64,000 bases of DNA from Halobaculum litoreum (lineage in GTDB: Archaea; Halobacteriota; Halobacteria; Halobacteriales; Haloferacaceae), in the NCBI RefSeq assembly GCF_030127125.1, contig NZ_CP126156.1, positions 744,001-808,000 of the forward strand. The letters run 5' to 3'. The position numbers were made by a program, and so were the translations under genes. Position 1 is the stretch's first letter, and every line of letters begins with the position of its first letter. The notes under the pieces are model-generated. The model did no database searches and was not told where the DNA came from. It worked only from the letters and a program-made list of their open reading frames with translations. This document shows positions 46,102 to 54,952 of this stretch, one piece after another.

Positions 46102-47565
46102 TCAGTCGTCGGTCGGTGCGGGGGCGGCGTCGCGCTCGTCGTCGTCGGCGGGGGTTCCGCGCGGGTCCGCGTCGCGCCACGTCCCGCGGCGGTACCAGAG
46201 GTAGGCGATGACGGCGCCGGCCGTGTTCGAGACGGCGAACGCGATCCAGATCCCCGTCGAGTCGAACGCGGGGATCGGGATCCCGGCGATGTCGGGGCGC
46301 GCGAGGCCGAGCGCGGTCGGGATCCGGATGACGCCGAGCATCAGGATCGAGATGGCGGCGGCGGTCATGGTCTTCCCTGCGCCCCGGAAGCTCCCGGTGT
46401 ACGCGCGCATCACGCCGATGAACCCGAAGGTGGGCGCGACCCACCGGAGGAAGTCCGCGGTCACCGTGACCACCTCGGGATCCGGGGTGAACAGCGCCGC
46501 GATCGGCCGCGCCGCGAAGATGGTGAGGACGCCGACCGCCGCGAGGATGACGAACATGTACTTCGCCGCGAGGCCGGCGGCCGTCGCCGCGCGGTCGGGC
46601 TTGCCCGCGCCGATGTTCTGCCCGGTCATCGTCTCGACGCCGCGGGCGACGGCGATGGCCGGGAGGAAGATGACCGAGAACACCCGGACGCCGATCCCGT
46701 AGCCGGCGACGACGGTCGTCGGGAACAGCCCGACGATGACGAGCATCAGGTTCACCGACAGCGAGCGCCCCGTCATCTCGACGGAGGCGGGAACCCCGAT
46801 GCGGACGATCTGCCGGGCGTACGTGAGGTTCGGCACCATGTCCACGGGCACGATCTGGACGCCGCGGTTCCCCCGGAGCATGACCGCCATCCCGACGACG
46901 AACGCCAGCGCCCGCGAGAAGATCGTCGCGTAGGCGGCGCCGGCGACCCCGAGCTCCGGGAAGACCCACCACCCGAAGATGAGGAACGGGTCGATGACGA
47001 TGTTGACGACGACCGTGAGCAGCATCACCAGCATCGGCGTGATCGTGTCGCCGTAGCCGCGCATCAGCGCGGTGAACACGAAGAAGCCGAACATGAACGG
47101 GAGCCCGGCCGAGATGATGCGCATGTACGCCGTGGCGCCGGGCAGGACCTCCGGCGACGCCCCCAGCAGGGCGAGGAAGTCGCCGACGACGACGTAGCCG
47201 GCCGCGCCGAGCACCATCGACGCGAGGACGGCGAACGACACCGTCTGGGAGGCGGCGTACTTCGCTTCGTCCTCCTCCTCGGCGCCCACGTGCTGGGCGA
47301 CCAGCACCGACCCCGCGACGGTGATCCCCATCCCGAGCGAGAACAGCAGGAACACCATCGGGAACGCGAACGAGATCGCCGCCAGCGCCTCCGTGCTGTA
47401 GCGCCCGAGCCACAGGGTGTCCGCGAGGTTGTACGCCGTCTGGAGCAGGTTCGTGACGACGATCGGCAACGAGAGGTAGAACAACGGCTTCCCGATGCTC
47501 CCGTCCGTGAGGTCGAACTCCTCGCGACCCTTGAACACCGAGGAGAGCCGTTCGCGGACGCTCAT
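46102..47565 (-). CDS. MATE family multidrug/cation antiporter
   Basis: This encodes 487 aa with twelve predicted helices in two MatE repeats. The first repeat starts SIGKPLFYLSLPIVVTNLLQTAYNLADTLWLGRYS and contains FSLGMGITVAGSVLVAQHVGA. The second has RIGVPASVEMTGRSLSVNLML and ARGVETMTGQNIGAGKPDRA. It should export organic cations or drugs in exchange for Na+ or H+. Its ATG overlaps the stop of the tetR-type gene (ATGA), so the two are translationally coupled. Confidence 0.93.
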   Translation of the reverse strand: MSVRERLSSVFKGREEFDLTDGSIGKPLFYLSLPIVVTNLLQTAYNLADTLWLGRYSTEALAAISFAFPMVFLLFSLGMGITVAGSVLVAQHVGAEEEDEAKYAASQTVSFAVLASMVLGAAGYVVVGDFLALLGASPEVLPGATAYMRIISAGLPFMFGFFVFTALMRGYGDTITPMLVMLLTVVVNIVIDPFLIFGWWVFPELGVAGAAYATIFSRALAFVVGMAVMLRGNRGVQIVPVDMVPNLTYARQIVRIGVPASVEMTGRSLSVNLMLVIVGLFPTTVVAGYGIGVRVFSVIFLPAIAVARGVETMTGQNIGAGKPDRAATAAGLAAKYMFVILAAVGVLTIFAARPIAALFTPDPEVVTVTADFLRWVAPTFGFIGVMRAYTGSFRGAGKTMTAAAISILMLGVIRIPTALGLARPDIAGIPIPAFDSTGIWIAFAVSNTAGAVIAYLWYRRGTWRDADPRGTPADDDERDAAPAPTDD

Positions 47566-48245
47566 CGCGACGTGACCTCCTCGGTCCCGTCGTCGGCGGC
47601 CGCGTCCGTTGGCTCCTCGACGGTCGTCGCGTCGGTGTGAGCGGGGCTCACCGGCACCTCGGCGCCGTCGACGAGCAGGTCGAGGAGGTCCTCGACGAGG
47701 TGCTCGCGCATGCTCACCACGTCCGCGCCGATGGCGGCCGCGCGCGTCCACGTGCCGTGGATGTACGTGAGGACGTGGTCGGCGATCTCGTCGGGCTCGG
47801 TGTCGGGGCCGTACTGGCCGGCCTCGACCGCCGCCGCGACGAGCGCGGCCACCTCGCCGTGGAGGTCGGCGTCGAACCGGCGCAACACTTGCCGGTAGCC
47901 GTCGCGGTACGGCGCCTGCGCTTTGATCTCCATGAACGCCGTGTTGAACTGGCGGTCGCCCTCGTCGTCGACGGGGTCGAGCACCCGACGGACGAGCGCG
48001 ACCAGTCGCTCGACGGGCGTGCCGTCCGGGTGGTCGGCGATCTCCTCGAGGAACCCCTCGTGGAGGTACGCGAGGAACGACCGGAAGAGGTCGTCCTTCC
48101 CGTCGAAGTGGTAGTGGAGGGCGGCTTTGCTCTTGTCCGTCTCGTCGGCGATGTCCTGCATGGTGAGGTCGGCGTACCCGTGCTTGCACAGCGCGCGGTA
48201 CGTCGCCTCCATGAACGCCGTCCGTGTGTCCTGCTCGTTGCTCAT
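47562..48245 (-). CDS. TetR/AcrR family repressor of the MATE gene
   Basis: This encodes 227 aa. The N-terminal helix-turn-helix is RTAFMEATYRALCKHGYADLTMQDIADETDKSKAALHYHFDGKDDLFRSFL (residues about 7-58). The rest is the ligand-binding helical domain, with an Asp/Thr-rich tail. A long palindrome 45-65 bp upstream of its start is a ready operator. By analogy with the family it likely represses itself and the coupled efflux pump until a drug-like ligand binds. Confidence 0.92.
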   Translation of the reverse strand: MSNEQDTRTAFMEATYRALCKHGYADLTMQDIADETDKSKAALHYHFDGKDDLFRSFLAYLHEGFLEEIADHPDGTPVERLVALVRRVLDPVDDEGDRQFNTAFMEIKAQAPYRDGYRQVLRRFDADLHGEVAALVAAAVEAGQYGPDTEPDEIADHVLTYIHGTWTRAAAIGADVVSMREHLVEDLLDLLVDGAEVPVSPAHTDATTVEEPTDAAADDGTEEVTSR

Positions 48246-48290
48246 CGTGTCGGGGGTGAGGGGTGCGGCGCAGCGGCCGCGTTCGAACTA

Positions 48291-48308
48291 ACTAACTGGC
48301 CAGTCAGT
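48291..48308. promoter_or_regulatory. Palindromic operator, probably for the TetR-type repressor
   Basis: The sequence ACTAACTGGCCAGTCAGT is an 18-bp inverted repeat with eight of nine pairs matching and a perfect core ACTGGCCAGT at 48295-48304. It lies in the intergenic region just upstream of the tetR-MATE operon and also within reach of the divergent ATP-grasp gene promoter. Such sites are typical for TetR-family dimers. Confidence 0.7.
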
Positions 48309-48409
48309 CAAAAACGGATCGGCTCCGGACGACCGTGTGTCGTTCTCTCGTGTCACGGTTTCGCGGTCCGCGTCGGTGGCTATTTCAGGCCCCGTGGCGG
48401 CGTGCGGGT

Positions 48410-49723
48410 ATGGATGCCGAGAACTTCTTGTTCGTCTCAGCCGACGCCGCGCTGATCACCGACCTGGCCTGGCAAGTCCATCGGGAGGGCCACGACGTGA
48501 AGTACTACATCGAAGCCGACTCGGACGACGAAATCGGCGACGGGTTCGTCCCCAAGACGGACGACTGGCGTGGTGAGGTGGAGTGGGCCGACGTGATCAT
48601 CTTCGACGACATCTGGGTCGGCTCGGACGTCGGTACAGGTGCGCTCGCTGAGGAACTCCGGGAGCAAGGGAAAGCAGTCGTCGGTGGCACCCCGAACACC
48701 GATCAGCTCGAAGAGGATCGCGGCTACGCAATGGACGTCCTCGAATCGCACGGAGTCAACACGATCGAGCACCACGTCTTTGAGGACTTCGACGCCGGCA
48801 TCCAGCACGTCAGAGAGCATCCCGCCCCGTACGTGATCAAGCCGCTCGGGGAGGTACAGAACGTCAAGCGACTCCTCTACGTCGGCAACGAGGACGACGG
48901 CAGCGACGTGGTGGACGTCCTGCGTGCCTACAAGAAGGCGTGGGGACACCGGATGAAGGGGTTCCAGCTCCAGCGGAAGGTCGAGGGTGTGGAGATCGCC
49001 ATCTGTGGGTTCTTCAACGGCGAGCGGTTCATCGACCAGGTCAACTTCAATTTCGAGCACAAGAAGCTGTTCCCTGGAAACATCGGCCCGTCGACGGGCG
49101 AGATGGGGACGTCGATGTTCTGGGGCGGGCGGAACAAACTGTTCGAGGAGACGTTCGGCAAGCTCGAAGGCTGGCTCGCGGAGGAGGGGTACGTCGGGAG
49201 TATCGACATCAACTGCATCGTCAACGAGACCGGCATCTACCCGTTGGAGTTCACTCCACGGTTCGGCTATCCGACGATCGCGCTCCAAGAGGAGTCGTTC
49301 GAGTCCTCGACCGGGCAGTTCTTCTCCGACCTGGCCCACGGGAACGACCCCGAGTTGGAGGTTCACAACGGCTACCAGATCGGTGTCCGTGTCGTCTTGC
49401 CGCCGTTCCCCTTCGACGACGGAAAGACGTACGACGAGAACTCGCGCAACGCCGCGGTCGTCTTCCGGACCGAGAGCCGTGAGGGGATCCACCTGGAGGA
49501 CACCAAGCGGGTCGACGGGCAGTGGCGCGTCGCCGGCGAGAGCGGCATGCCGCTCGTCGTCACCGGGAAAGGGGACACGATGCAGAACGCCCGCCGACGG
49601 GCCTACGAGCGCGTGGACGACATCGTCATTCCGAACCTCTACTACCGCGACGACATCGGTGAGCGGTGGGTCGACGGCGATGGCGACCGCCTCCAGACGT
49701 GGGGCTACCTCGGCCCGGCGTAG
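48410..49723 (+). CDS. PurD-like ATP-grasp protein with atypical base composition
   Basis: This encodes 437 aa from ATG 48410. A CTATTTC TATA-like element lies about 28 nt upstream. The fold follows phosphoribosylamine-glycine ligase: an N-terminal Rossmann part (FLFVSADAALITDLAWQVHREGHDVKYYIE), ATP-grasp (YVIKPLGEVQNVKRLL, LQRKVEGVEIAICGFFNGERF), and the metal site YPLEFTPRFGYPT, like PurD's EFNVRFGDPE. The substrate-binding parts differ, so the reaction is unknown. Third codon positions are visibly richer in A/T than in both neighbours, suggesting acquisition from elsewhere. Confidence 0.85.
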   Translation: MDAENFLFVSADAALITDLAWQVHREGHDVKYYIEADSDDEIGDGFVPKTDDWRGEVEWADVIIFDDIWVGSDVGTGALAEELREQGKAVVGGTPNTDQLEEDRGYAMDVLESHGVNTIEHHVFEDFDAGIQHVREHPAPYVIKPLGEVQNVKRLLYVGNEDDGSDVVDVLRAYKKAWGHRMKGFQLQRKVEGVEIAICGFFNGERFIDQVNFNFEHKKLFPGNIGPSTGEMGTSMFWGGRNKLFEETFGKLEGWLAEEGYVGSIDINCIVNETGIYPLEFTPRFGYPTIALQEESFESSTGQFFSDLAHGNDPELEVHNGYQIGVRVVLPPFPFDDGKTYDENSRNAAVVFRTESREGIHLEDTKRVDGQWRVAGESGMPLVVTGKGDTMQNARRRAYERVDDIVIPNLYYRDDIGERWVDGDGDRLQTWGYLGPA

Positions 49724-49780
49724 GGCGCCGGCTTCCGTCGCCGTGGCGACTATCCCCCCGGCGACCGACGGCACGGTCGC

Positions 49781-50641
49781 ATGAGCGACACACCCGACGC
49801 GGCGGCGGCAGGCACGTTCGATCTCGACGGGGAGACGACGGTCAACAGGCTGGGCTTCGGCGCGATGCGGCTCTGTGGCCAGGGGATCGTCGGCGCGCCC
49901 GACGACGAGGGGAACGCACGCGCCGTGGCCCGCGCCGCCGTCGACCACGGCGTCGACTTCGTCGACACCGCGGACTCCTACGGCCCCGGCACCTCCGAGC
50001 GTCTCCTCCGCGAAGCGGGCGTCGTCGACGACGCGGTGGTCGCGACGAAGGCGGGCCTGCTCCGCGAGGCGGGCGGCGACTGGCTCCCCCACGGCGACCC
50101 GGACTACATCCGCAACCAAGTGCTGGTGAGCAAGGACCGCCTCGGGGTCGACACCATCGACCTGTACCAGTTCCACCGGCCGGACCCCGACACCCCGTTC
50201 GCGGACAGCGTGGCGGCGTTCGCCGAACTGAAAGACGAGGGTCACGTCGACCACGTCGGCCTGTCGAACGTCACGGTCGAGCAGTTGGACGAGGCGCGCG
50301 AGCACGTCGAGGTGGCGACCGTCCAGAACCAGTACAACGTCGCGAACCGCGAGGACGAGGCCGTCCTCCGGGCCTGCGAGGACGCCGACGTCGGCTTCGT
50401 TCCGTGGTTCCCGCTCGCGGCGGGCGATCTGGGCGCGGTCGGCGACGCGCTCGACGACGTCGCGGCGGGCCACGACGCGACCCGGCGGCAGGTGGCGCTC
50501 GCGTGGCTGCTCGGCCACTCGGACGTGACGCTCCCCATCCCGGGCACCTCCAGCGTCGAGCACCTCCGGGAGAACGTCGCCGCGGCGGAGCTGTCGCTGT
50601 CGGACGAGGAGCTCCGCCGGCTCGCGGACGCCGGCGAGTAG
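49781..50641 (+). CDS. Aldo/keto reductase
   Basis: This encodes 286 aa. The TIM-barrel reductase features are NRLGFGAMRL, GVDFVDTADSYGPGTSERLL (catalytic Asp and Tyr), VVATKAGLLR (catalytic Lys), IDLYQFHRPDP (catalytic His) and VALAWLLGHSDVTLPIPGTSSVEHLRENV for NADPH binding. It reduces carbonyl compounds; the substrate is not evident. The start ATG 49781 follows a short gap after the ATP-grasp gene, where composition returns to the local norm. Confidence 0.92.
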   Translation: MSDTPDAAAAGTFDLDGETTVNRLGFGAMRLCGQGIVGAPDDEGNARAVARAAVDHGVDFVDTADSYGPGTSERLLREAGVVDDAVVATKAGLLREAGGDWLPHGDPDYIRNQVLVSKDRLGVDTIDLYQFHRPDPDTPFADSVAAFAELKDEGHVDHVGLSNVTVEQLDEAREHVEVATVQNQYNVANREDEAVLRACEDADVGFVPWFPLAAGDLGAVGDALDDVAAGHDATRRQVALAWLLGHSDVTLPIPGTSSVEHLRENVAAAELSLSDEELRRLADAGE

Positions 50642-50656
50642 AACCGCGACGGCGTC

Positions 50657-50851
50657 TCAGGCGGCGCGCCAGGAGCGCAGGTCGATCCCGACGACCGCGA
50701 ACACCGCGAGCAGGGCGACCAGCGAACCCACCACGAGCGCCGCGCTCGGAGCGAACACGAGCCCGTAGATGAGCGCCAGGAGGGCGGTCGCGCCGACAAC
50801 CATGACCACCAGATACCGGATCAGCCAGTCCTCCGCCTCGCGCTCGCTCAT
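50657..50851 (-). CDS. Small two-helix membrane protein
   Basis: This encodes 64 aa from ATG 50851 (MSEREAEDWLIRYLVVMVVGATALLALIYG). Two membrane helices are predicted (about residues 10-31 and 34-57), ending in DLRSWRAA. No family is recognised. The 107 bp on its upstream side separate it from the end of the biotin transport operon. It is convergent with the aldo/keto reductase gene. Confidence 0.7.
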   Translation of the reverse strand: MSEREAEDWLIRYLVVMVVGATALLALIYGLVFAPSAALVVGSLVALLAVFAVVGIDLRSWRAA

Positions 50852-50958
50852 TTCGTCCCGACCTTCTACCGCGGTCCGATAAAAGCGCGTCGGGATTCGT
50901 CCGCGACCCGCCGCGGGCGCGAGGACGCCGCGCCGGCCGGCCTCTCGGGCGGCGTCGC

Positions 50959-51678
50959 TCAGACGGCGCCGGCGGGCCAGACCGCCCACGCGAGCAGCCC
51001 GGCGGCGAGCGCGGCAGCGACGGCGTCGCCCCGGTCGAGCGACGACGGCGGCGGGGTGGGGTTCCACGACAGACAGCGCGCCCGCAGCGCGACCGCCAGC
51101 CGGTCGGTCCGGCCCAGCACCCGGTTCAGCCCCGCGGTCGTGACGATGCGGACGCGGTCGCGCAGCGGCCGCTCGTCGCCGAGGCGGGCGCGCATCGCCT
51201 CGCGGGTGCGCGCGAGGTCCGCCTGCAACACGGGGAGCAGCCGGAAGACGAGGCCCACCCCGACGCCGAGCAGTCGGCCCGGCCGTCCGGGGACGAGCCA
51301 CGAGACGGCGGCCTCCGACTCCCGCACCGGGGTGGTGCGGACGTACGCGGCCGCGAGGCCGAGCAACAGCAGGCTGCGGTAGGAGGCCAGCGCGGGGGCG
51401 ACAGCCGCCGTCGGCTCGACCCACGGCGCGCCGAGCCGCAGCGCCTCGACGATCGGGCCCGCCGCCAGCAGCGGGAGGACGACGCGGAACTCCGCGAGCG
51501 CGGTTCGCACCGGCGTCGCCGACCCGGCGAGCAGGACGACGGCCAGCGCGGTGAGCGCGGCGAGGCCCGACGGGGTGGTGTGTGCGAACGCGGCCGCCGC
51601 GAACGCGGTCTGGACGAGCAGTTTCGTCCGGGCGTCGAGGCGATGGGCGGCCGACTCGCCCGGGTCGTACGCGAGCAT
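50959..51678 (-). CDS. bioN: Energy-coupling factor transmembrane protein (BioN/EcfT type)
   Basis: This encodes 239 aa; its ATG overlaps the stop of bioM. The start MLAYDPGESAAHRLDARTKLLVQTAFAAAAFA is the CbiQ/EcfT signature. The Ala-Arg-Gly-like coupling motifs are represented by LARTREAMRARLG and LAVALRARCL, which contact the ATPase subunits. Several helices are predicted. It forms the T subunit of an ECF transporter with BioM and the BioY substrate subunit encoded just upstream. Confidence 0.9.
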   Translation of the reverse strand: MLAYDPGESAAHRLDARTKLLVQTAFAAAAFAHTTPSGLAALTALAVVLLAGSATPVRTALAEFRVVLPLLAAGPIVEALRLGAPWVEPTAAVAPALASYRSLLLLGLAAAYVRTTPVRESEAAVSWLVPGRPGRLLGVGVGLVFRLLPVLQADLARTREAMRARLGDERPLRDRVRIVTTAGLNRVLGRTDRLAVALRARCLSWNPTPPPSSLDRGDAVAAALAAGLLAWAVWPAGAV

Positions 51679-52427
51679 CAGTCGGGCCGCCGGACGCCGA
51701 CCTCCCCGAGCGCCTCGACCGCTTCGGCGGGCGGCCCGTCGACCGCCACCTCGCCGTCGGCGAGCACGACGAGCCGGTCGGCCGGCGCGAGGACGTCGCG
51801 GAGGTCGTGTGTCACGAGGACGACACTGGTGCCGTTCCGGTGGAGGCCGCGCAGGTGCGCGAGGACGGACGCCCGGGCCGGCTCGTCGAGCCCGGCGAAC
51901 GGCTCGTCGAGGACGAGGTGCGCGGGCTCCATCGCGAGCGCGCCGGCGATGGCGACGCGCTCCTGCTCGCCGCCCGAGAGGCGGTCGATCCGCTCGCCGC
52001 CCCGGCCGGCCATCTCGACGGCCGCCAGCGCCGCCTCGACCCGGGCGTCGACCGCCGCGCGGTCGAGGCCGAGGTTCTCGGGGCCGAACGCCACGTCGGC
52101 GGCGACGGTGGCGGCGACGAAGCAGTCGCGGGGCTCCTGGAACACCATCCCCACGCGGGTGCGCGCGGCGACGAGGTCGTCGCCGACGGGCGTACCGTCG
52201 ACGGTCACCGTCCCCTCGTCGGGGGTCAACAGGCCGTTGAAGTGGCGCACCAGCGTCGACTTGCCGGAGCCGTTCGCGCCCGCGAGCACGAGGAACTCGC
52301 CGTCGGGGATCCGCAGCGACACGTCCGCGAGTGCGGCGACACGGCCCCCGCCGTCGCCGTCGTCGTTGTCGCCGTCGGAGTCGGGGCCGGCGTCGTACCG
52401 ATGGGTCAAGCCGCGCGTCTCGATCAC
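51678..52427 (-). CDS. bioM: ECF transporter ATP-binding protein (BioM/EcfA type)
   Basis: This encodes 249 aa. Walker A GANGSGKST lies at about residues 49-57, the Q-loop in VGMVFQEPRD, the ABC signature LSGGEQERV, Walker B HLVLDEPFAGLD and the switch His in VLVTHD. An acidic insertion (SDGDNDDGDGGG) near residue 15 is a halophilic extra. It starts 6 bp after bioY and overlaps bioN by one base. With them it powers biotin uptake. Confidence 0.93.
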   Translation of the reverse strand: MIETRGLTHRYDAGPDSDGDNDDGDGGGRVAALADVSLRIPDGEFLVLAGANGSGKSTLVRHFNGLLTPDEGTVTVDGTPVGDDLVAARTRVGMVFQEPRDCFVAATVAADVAFGPENLGLDRAAVDARVEAALAAVEMAGRGGERIDRLSGGEQERVAIAGALAMEPAHLVLDEPFAGLDEPARASVLAHLRGLHRNGTSVVLVTHDLRDVLAPADRLVVLADGEVAVDGPPAEAVEALGEVGVRRPD

Positions 52428-52433
52428 GGCCGG

Positions 52434-53015
52434 TCAGCGCGCGACGACGGCGTCGCTGCGGACGACGGCGACGGCCGCGGCGGCCTTGATCGCCTCGGCG
52501 GGGACGAACGGCACCGCGGCGACGAGCACCGCCGTCGCGAGGCTCACGTCGTTGACGAGGGCGTAGCCGGCCGTGCCGAACGCGTACACGACCAGCGTCG
52601 CCGCCGCCATCGCGCCCACGAGCCGCGCGAGGCTCGCGTCGCCGGGGTCGACGAGCTCGCCCGCGCCGTGGACGCCCAGCCCGACGACCCCGGCGGCGAA
52701 CGGGTACGACCAGAGGTAGCCGCCCCACGGGCCGAACAGCGACCCCAGTCCCGCGCCGCCGCCGGCGAACACCGGCGCCCCGACGGCGCCGGCGGCGACG
52801 TAGATCGCCATCGACGCGGCGCCCCAGACCGGGCCGAGGAACACGCCCGCGAGGAACACGCCGAGCACCTGCAGGGTGAACGGCACGGAGGTGACCGGAA
52901 GCTGGAACGACACGTACGCGAACACGCCCGTCAGCGCCGCGAACAGCGCGGCGCGCGCGAGGTTGCCGACGACCTCCTCGCCGACGAGGTCGACTCCCTC
53001 GGTTGTCGTACTCAT
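52434..53015 (-). CDS. bioY: Biotin transporter BioY
   Basis: This encodes 193 aa with six predicted helices. Family motifs are FAYVSFQLPVTSVPFTLQVLGVFLAG, LGPVWGAASMAIYVAAGAVGAPVFAGGGAGLGSLFGPWGGYLWSYP and FVPAEAIKAAAAVAV. It is the S component that binds biotin. It is first in a bioY-bioM-bioN operon, and a BirA-type operator overlaps its promoter, so expression should fall when biotin is plentiful. Confidence 0.94.
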   Translation of the reverse strand: MSTTTEGVDLVGEEVVGNLARAALFAALTGVFAYVSFQLPVTSVPFTLQVLGVFLAGVFLGPVWGAASMAIYVAAGAVGAPVFAGGGAGLGSLFGPWGGYLWSYPFAAGVVGLGVHGAGELVDPGDASLARLVGAMAAATLVVYAFGTAGYALVNDVSLATAVLVAAVPFVPAEAIKAAAAVAVVRSDAVVAR

Positions 53016-53022
53016 GGGCGTC

Positions 53023-53054
53023 CCGTAAACCGACTCGGGTAAAGGGGTTTACGG
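53023..53054. promoter_or_regulatory. BirA-type biotin operator before bioY
   Basis: CCGTAAACC at 53023-53031 and GGTTTACGG at 53046-53054 form a perfect 9-bp inverted repeat spaced by 14 bases. This matches the form described for biotin-protein-ligase repressors (GTAAACC or GTTAACC halves, spacer 14-15). On the minus strand the spacer holds TTTACC, which sits at TATA-box distance from the bioY start, so binding would block TBP. The regulator gene birA itself is not in the window. Confidence 0.85.
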
Positions 53055-53115
53055 ACTGTCGACGCGGCGGGGGTCGGGGCCACGCTTATGCGCCCAGCCC
53101 GTCCAATTCCCGGGA

Positions 53116-54096
53116 ATGAGCGACACCGGGGGGCGCGACGACGAGCGCGAGGACGCCGGTACGCCGGCCACGGGCGCGCCGGAGGAGGCGTTCGCCCGCC
53201 TCGGCAACCGGATCCGCGTGGCGATCCTCGAGGCGCTCCACGAGGAGTTCGGCGGCGGCGACCGCGACGGGGCGCCGGTCCGGTACACCGAACTGCGGGA
53301 GGCGGTCGGGATCGAGGACAGCGGCCAGTTCGGCTACCACCTCAACCAGCTCCTCGGGGAGTTCGTCGGGAAGCGCGAACACGGCTACGTCCTGCTGTCG
53401 CCGGGGCGGGAGCTGGTCCACACGATCAAAAGCGGGGCGGTCGCCGCGACCGCCGGGAGCGCCGCCGGCGAGACGAACGCGGCGTGTTACCGCTGTGGGG
53501 CGCCGGTGACGGTGACGTACACCGGCGGGTACGTCGTGGCCTGCTGTACCGAGTGCCCGGGGGCGTTGGGGCTCGACCTCGTGCCCGACGGGGCCTTGAG
53601 TTCGATCCCCGTCCCGGCGGGCGCGGTCGGCGACGCCGTCGAGACGGCGCCGCGGGCGCTGCTCGACCGGTCCCACGGGCGGTTCTGCCACCGCGCGCGG
53701 ATGTTCGGGGACGGGATCTGCCCGCGGTGTGGCGGGGAGTCGACCGCAACGATCGAGGTGTGCGACGACCACGACGGGGGCGAGGAACCGTGCTCCGCCT
53801 GCGGGGTTACGATGCCCGCGGTCGTGCGCACCACCTGCCGGGTGTGTGCGGAGGGCGGCATCGCGCCGGGCGCGACCGTGGTCAGCCACCGGACGCCGTT
53901 CCGGGAGGCGCTGGCGGCCGCCGGCGTCGACCGCCTCGGCTACGACGCGTTCGCGACGATGCTCCGGTGGCCGGCGACGGTGACCGACGCCGACGGCGAC
54001 CCCGCCCTGCGGTACGACCTCCCGACCGTGGGGGGCGACGTGGTCGTCGACGGCGACCTCGACATCGCCGTCGAGGCCGTCGCGGACGGTCAGTAA
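53116..54096 (+). CDS. ArsR-type winged-helix protein with zinc-binding C-terminal region
   Basis: This encodes 326 aa from ATG 53116. CTTATGCG about 25-30 nt upstream is a suitable TATA element. Residues about 25-110 form an ArsR-like winged helix (FARLGNRIRVAILEALHEEFGG, FGYHLNQLLGEFVGKREHGYVLLSPGRELV). The remainder has several cysteine pairs (CYRCG, CCTECPG, CPRCGG, CSACG, CRVCAEGG), probably zinc ribbons. Such two-part proteins are common haloarchaeal regulators of unknown regulon. It faces bioY but shares only a 100-bp spacer with it. Confidence 0.87.
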   Translation: MSDTGGRDDEREDAGTPATGAPEEAFARLGNRIRVAILEALHEEFGGGDRDGAPVRYTELREAVGIEDSGQFGYHLNQLLGEFVGKREHGYVLLSPGRELVHTIKSGAVAATAGSAAGETNAACYRCGAPVTVTYTGGYVVACCTECPGALGLDLVPDGALSSIPVPAGAVGDAVETAPRALLDRSHGRFCHRARMFGDGICPRCGGESTATIEVCDDHDGGEEPCSACGVTMPAVVRTTCRVCAEGGIAPGATVVSHRTPFREALAAAGVDRLGYDAFATMLRWPATVTDADGDPALRYDLPTVGGDVVVDGDLDIAVEAVADGQ

Positions 54097-54878
54097 CGCG
54101 CCGCCAGCGTCTCGAACCGGTCGAGGTCGTGGCCGTACAGCACGTCGGCGTCGTGACGGCGCTCCAGTTCGCGCAGGGTCTCCAAGCTCTCGCGCCAGTC
54201 GCGGTCGCTCCACAGCAAGCCGGGACCGAGCGGCACGCCGTCGGCGTAGTTGGCGTCGACGTAACACTCGTCGCCGGCGACCAGCAGCGTCCCCGCGTCC
54301 GTCTCGACGCGCGCGCCGAGCAGGCCGGGGGTGTGGCCGGGGAGGTGGAGCAACTCGAAGCCGTCCGCGAGCGTGTGTCGGTGGCGCTTCACCACGCGCC
54401 AGTCGAGGTCGCCGTCGAAGTCGTCCGCGAGGTACGCGATGGAGCCCTCCGTCGTGTGCGCCGAGTAGAAGGCGAAGCCGAGCTCCTCGCGGTGGACGTA
54501 CACCGGCGTGCCGGTGCCCGCGAACGCGTCGAGGTTGCCGGCGTGGTCGAGGTGGAGGTGGCTCATCACGACCGCGTCGACGTCCGCGAGGTCGTACCCC
54601 GCGCCGGCGAGGTCGCCCTCAAGGGTGTGTTCGTGGGCGTCGTGGGCCTCGAACGCGCCGTACAGCGGTTCGGGCCACGCCTCGGCCGCGTCGGTCGGCA
54701 CCCCGGTGTCCCACAGGTAGGTGGTGCCGCCCGCCTCGATCACGGCGTTCCAGACGACGAACTCGATCCGCTCGTGGTCCGGGTTCGGGTCGGCCGCGCT
54801 CGCCATCGTCGCGCCGTCGACCACGTAGCCGTGGTCCGCTCGCACTCGTCCGCGGTCGATGAGGGTTACCTCCGCCAT
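54090..54878 (-). CDS. Metallo-beta-lactamase-fold hydrolase (lactonase-like)
   Basis: This encodes 262 aa from ATG 54878 (MAEVTLIDRGRVRADHG). The zinc ligands lie in VMSHLHLDHAGNLDAF (HxHxDH, about residues 107-112), HLPGHTPGLLG, VAGDECY and the last His in VLYGHDLDRF. The pattern resembles N-acyl-homoserine lactonases and related esterases; the substrate is unknown. Its last 7 bases overlap the end of the convergent winged-helix gene. Confidence 0.88.
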   Translation of the reverse strand: MAEVTLIDRGRVRADHGYVVDGATMASAADPNPDHERIEFVVWNAVIEAGGTTYLWDTGVPTDAAEAWPEPLYGAFEAHDAHEHTLEGDLAGAGYDLADVDAVVMSHLHLDHAGNLDAFAGTGTPVYVHREELGFAFYSAHTTEGSIAYLADDFDGDLDWRVVKRHRHTLADGFELLHLPGHTPGLLGARVETDAGTLLVAGDECYVDANYADGVPLGPGLLWSDRDWRESLETLRELERRHDADVLYGHDLDRFETLAARY

Positions 54879-54952
54879 GTGTGACACGACGCGCGCGAAC
54901 CGTATGAAGGCGCGCCCCGGGACGGGGCGGCGACGCGGGTGCCCCGGGCGCG

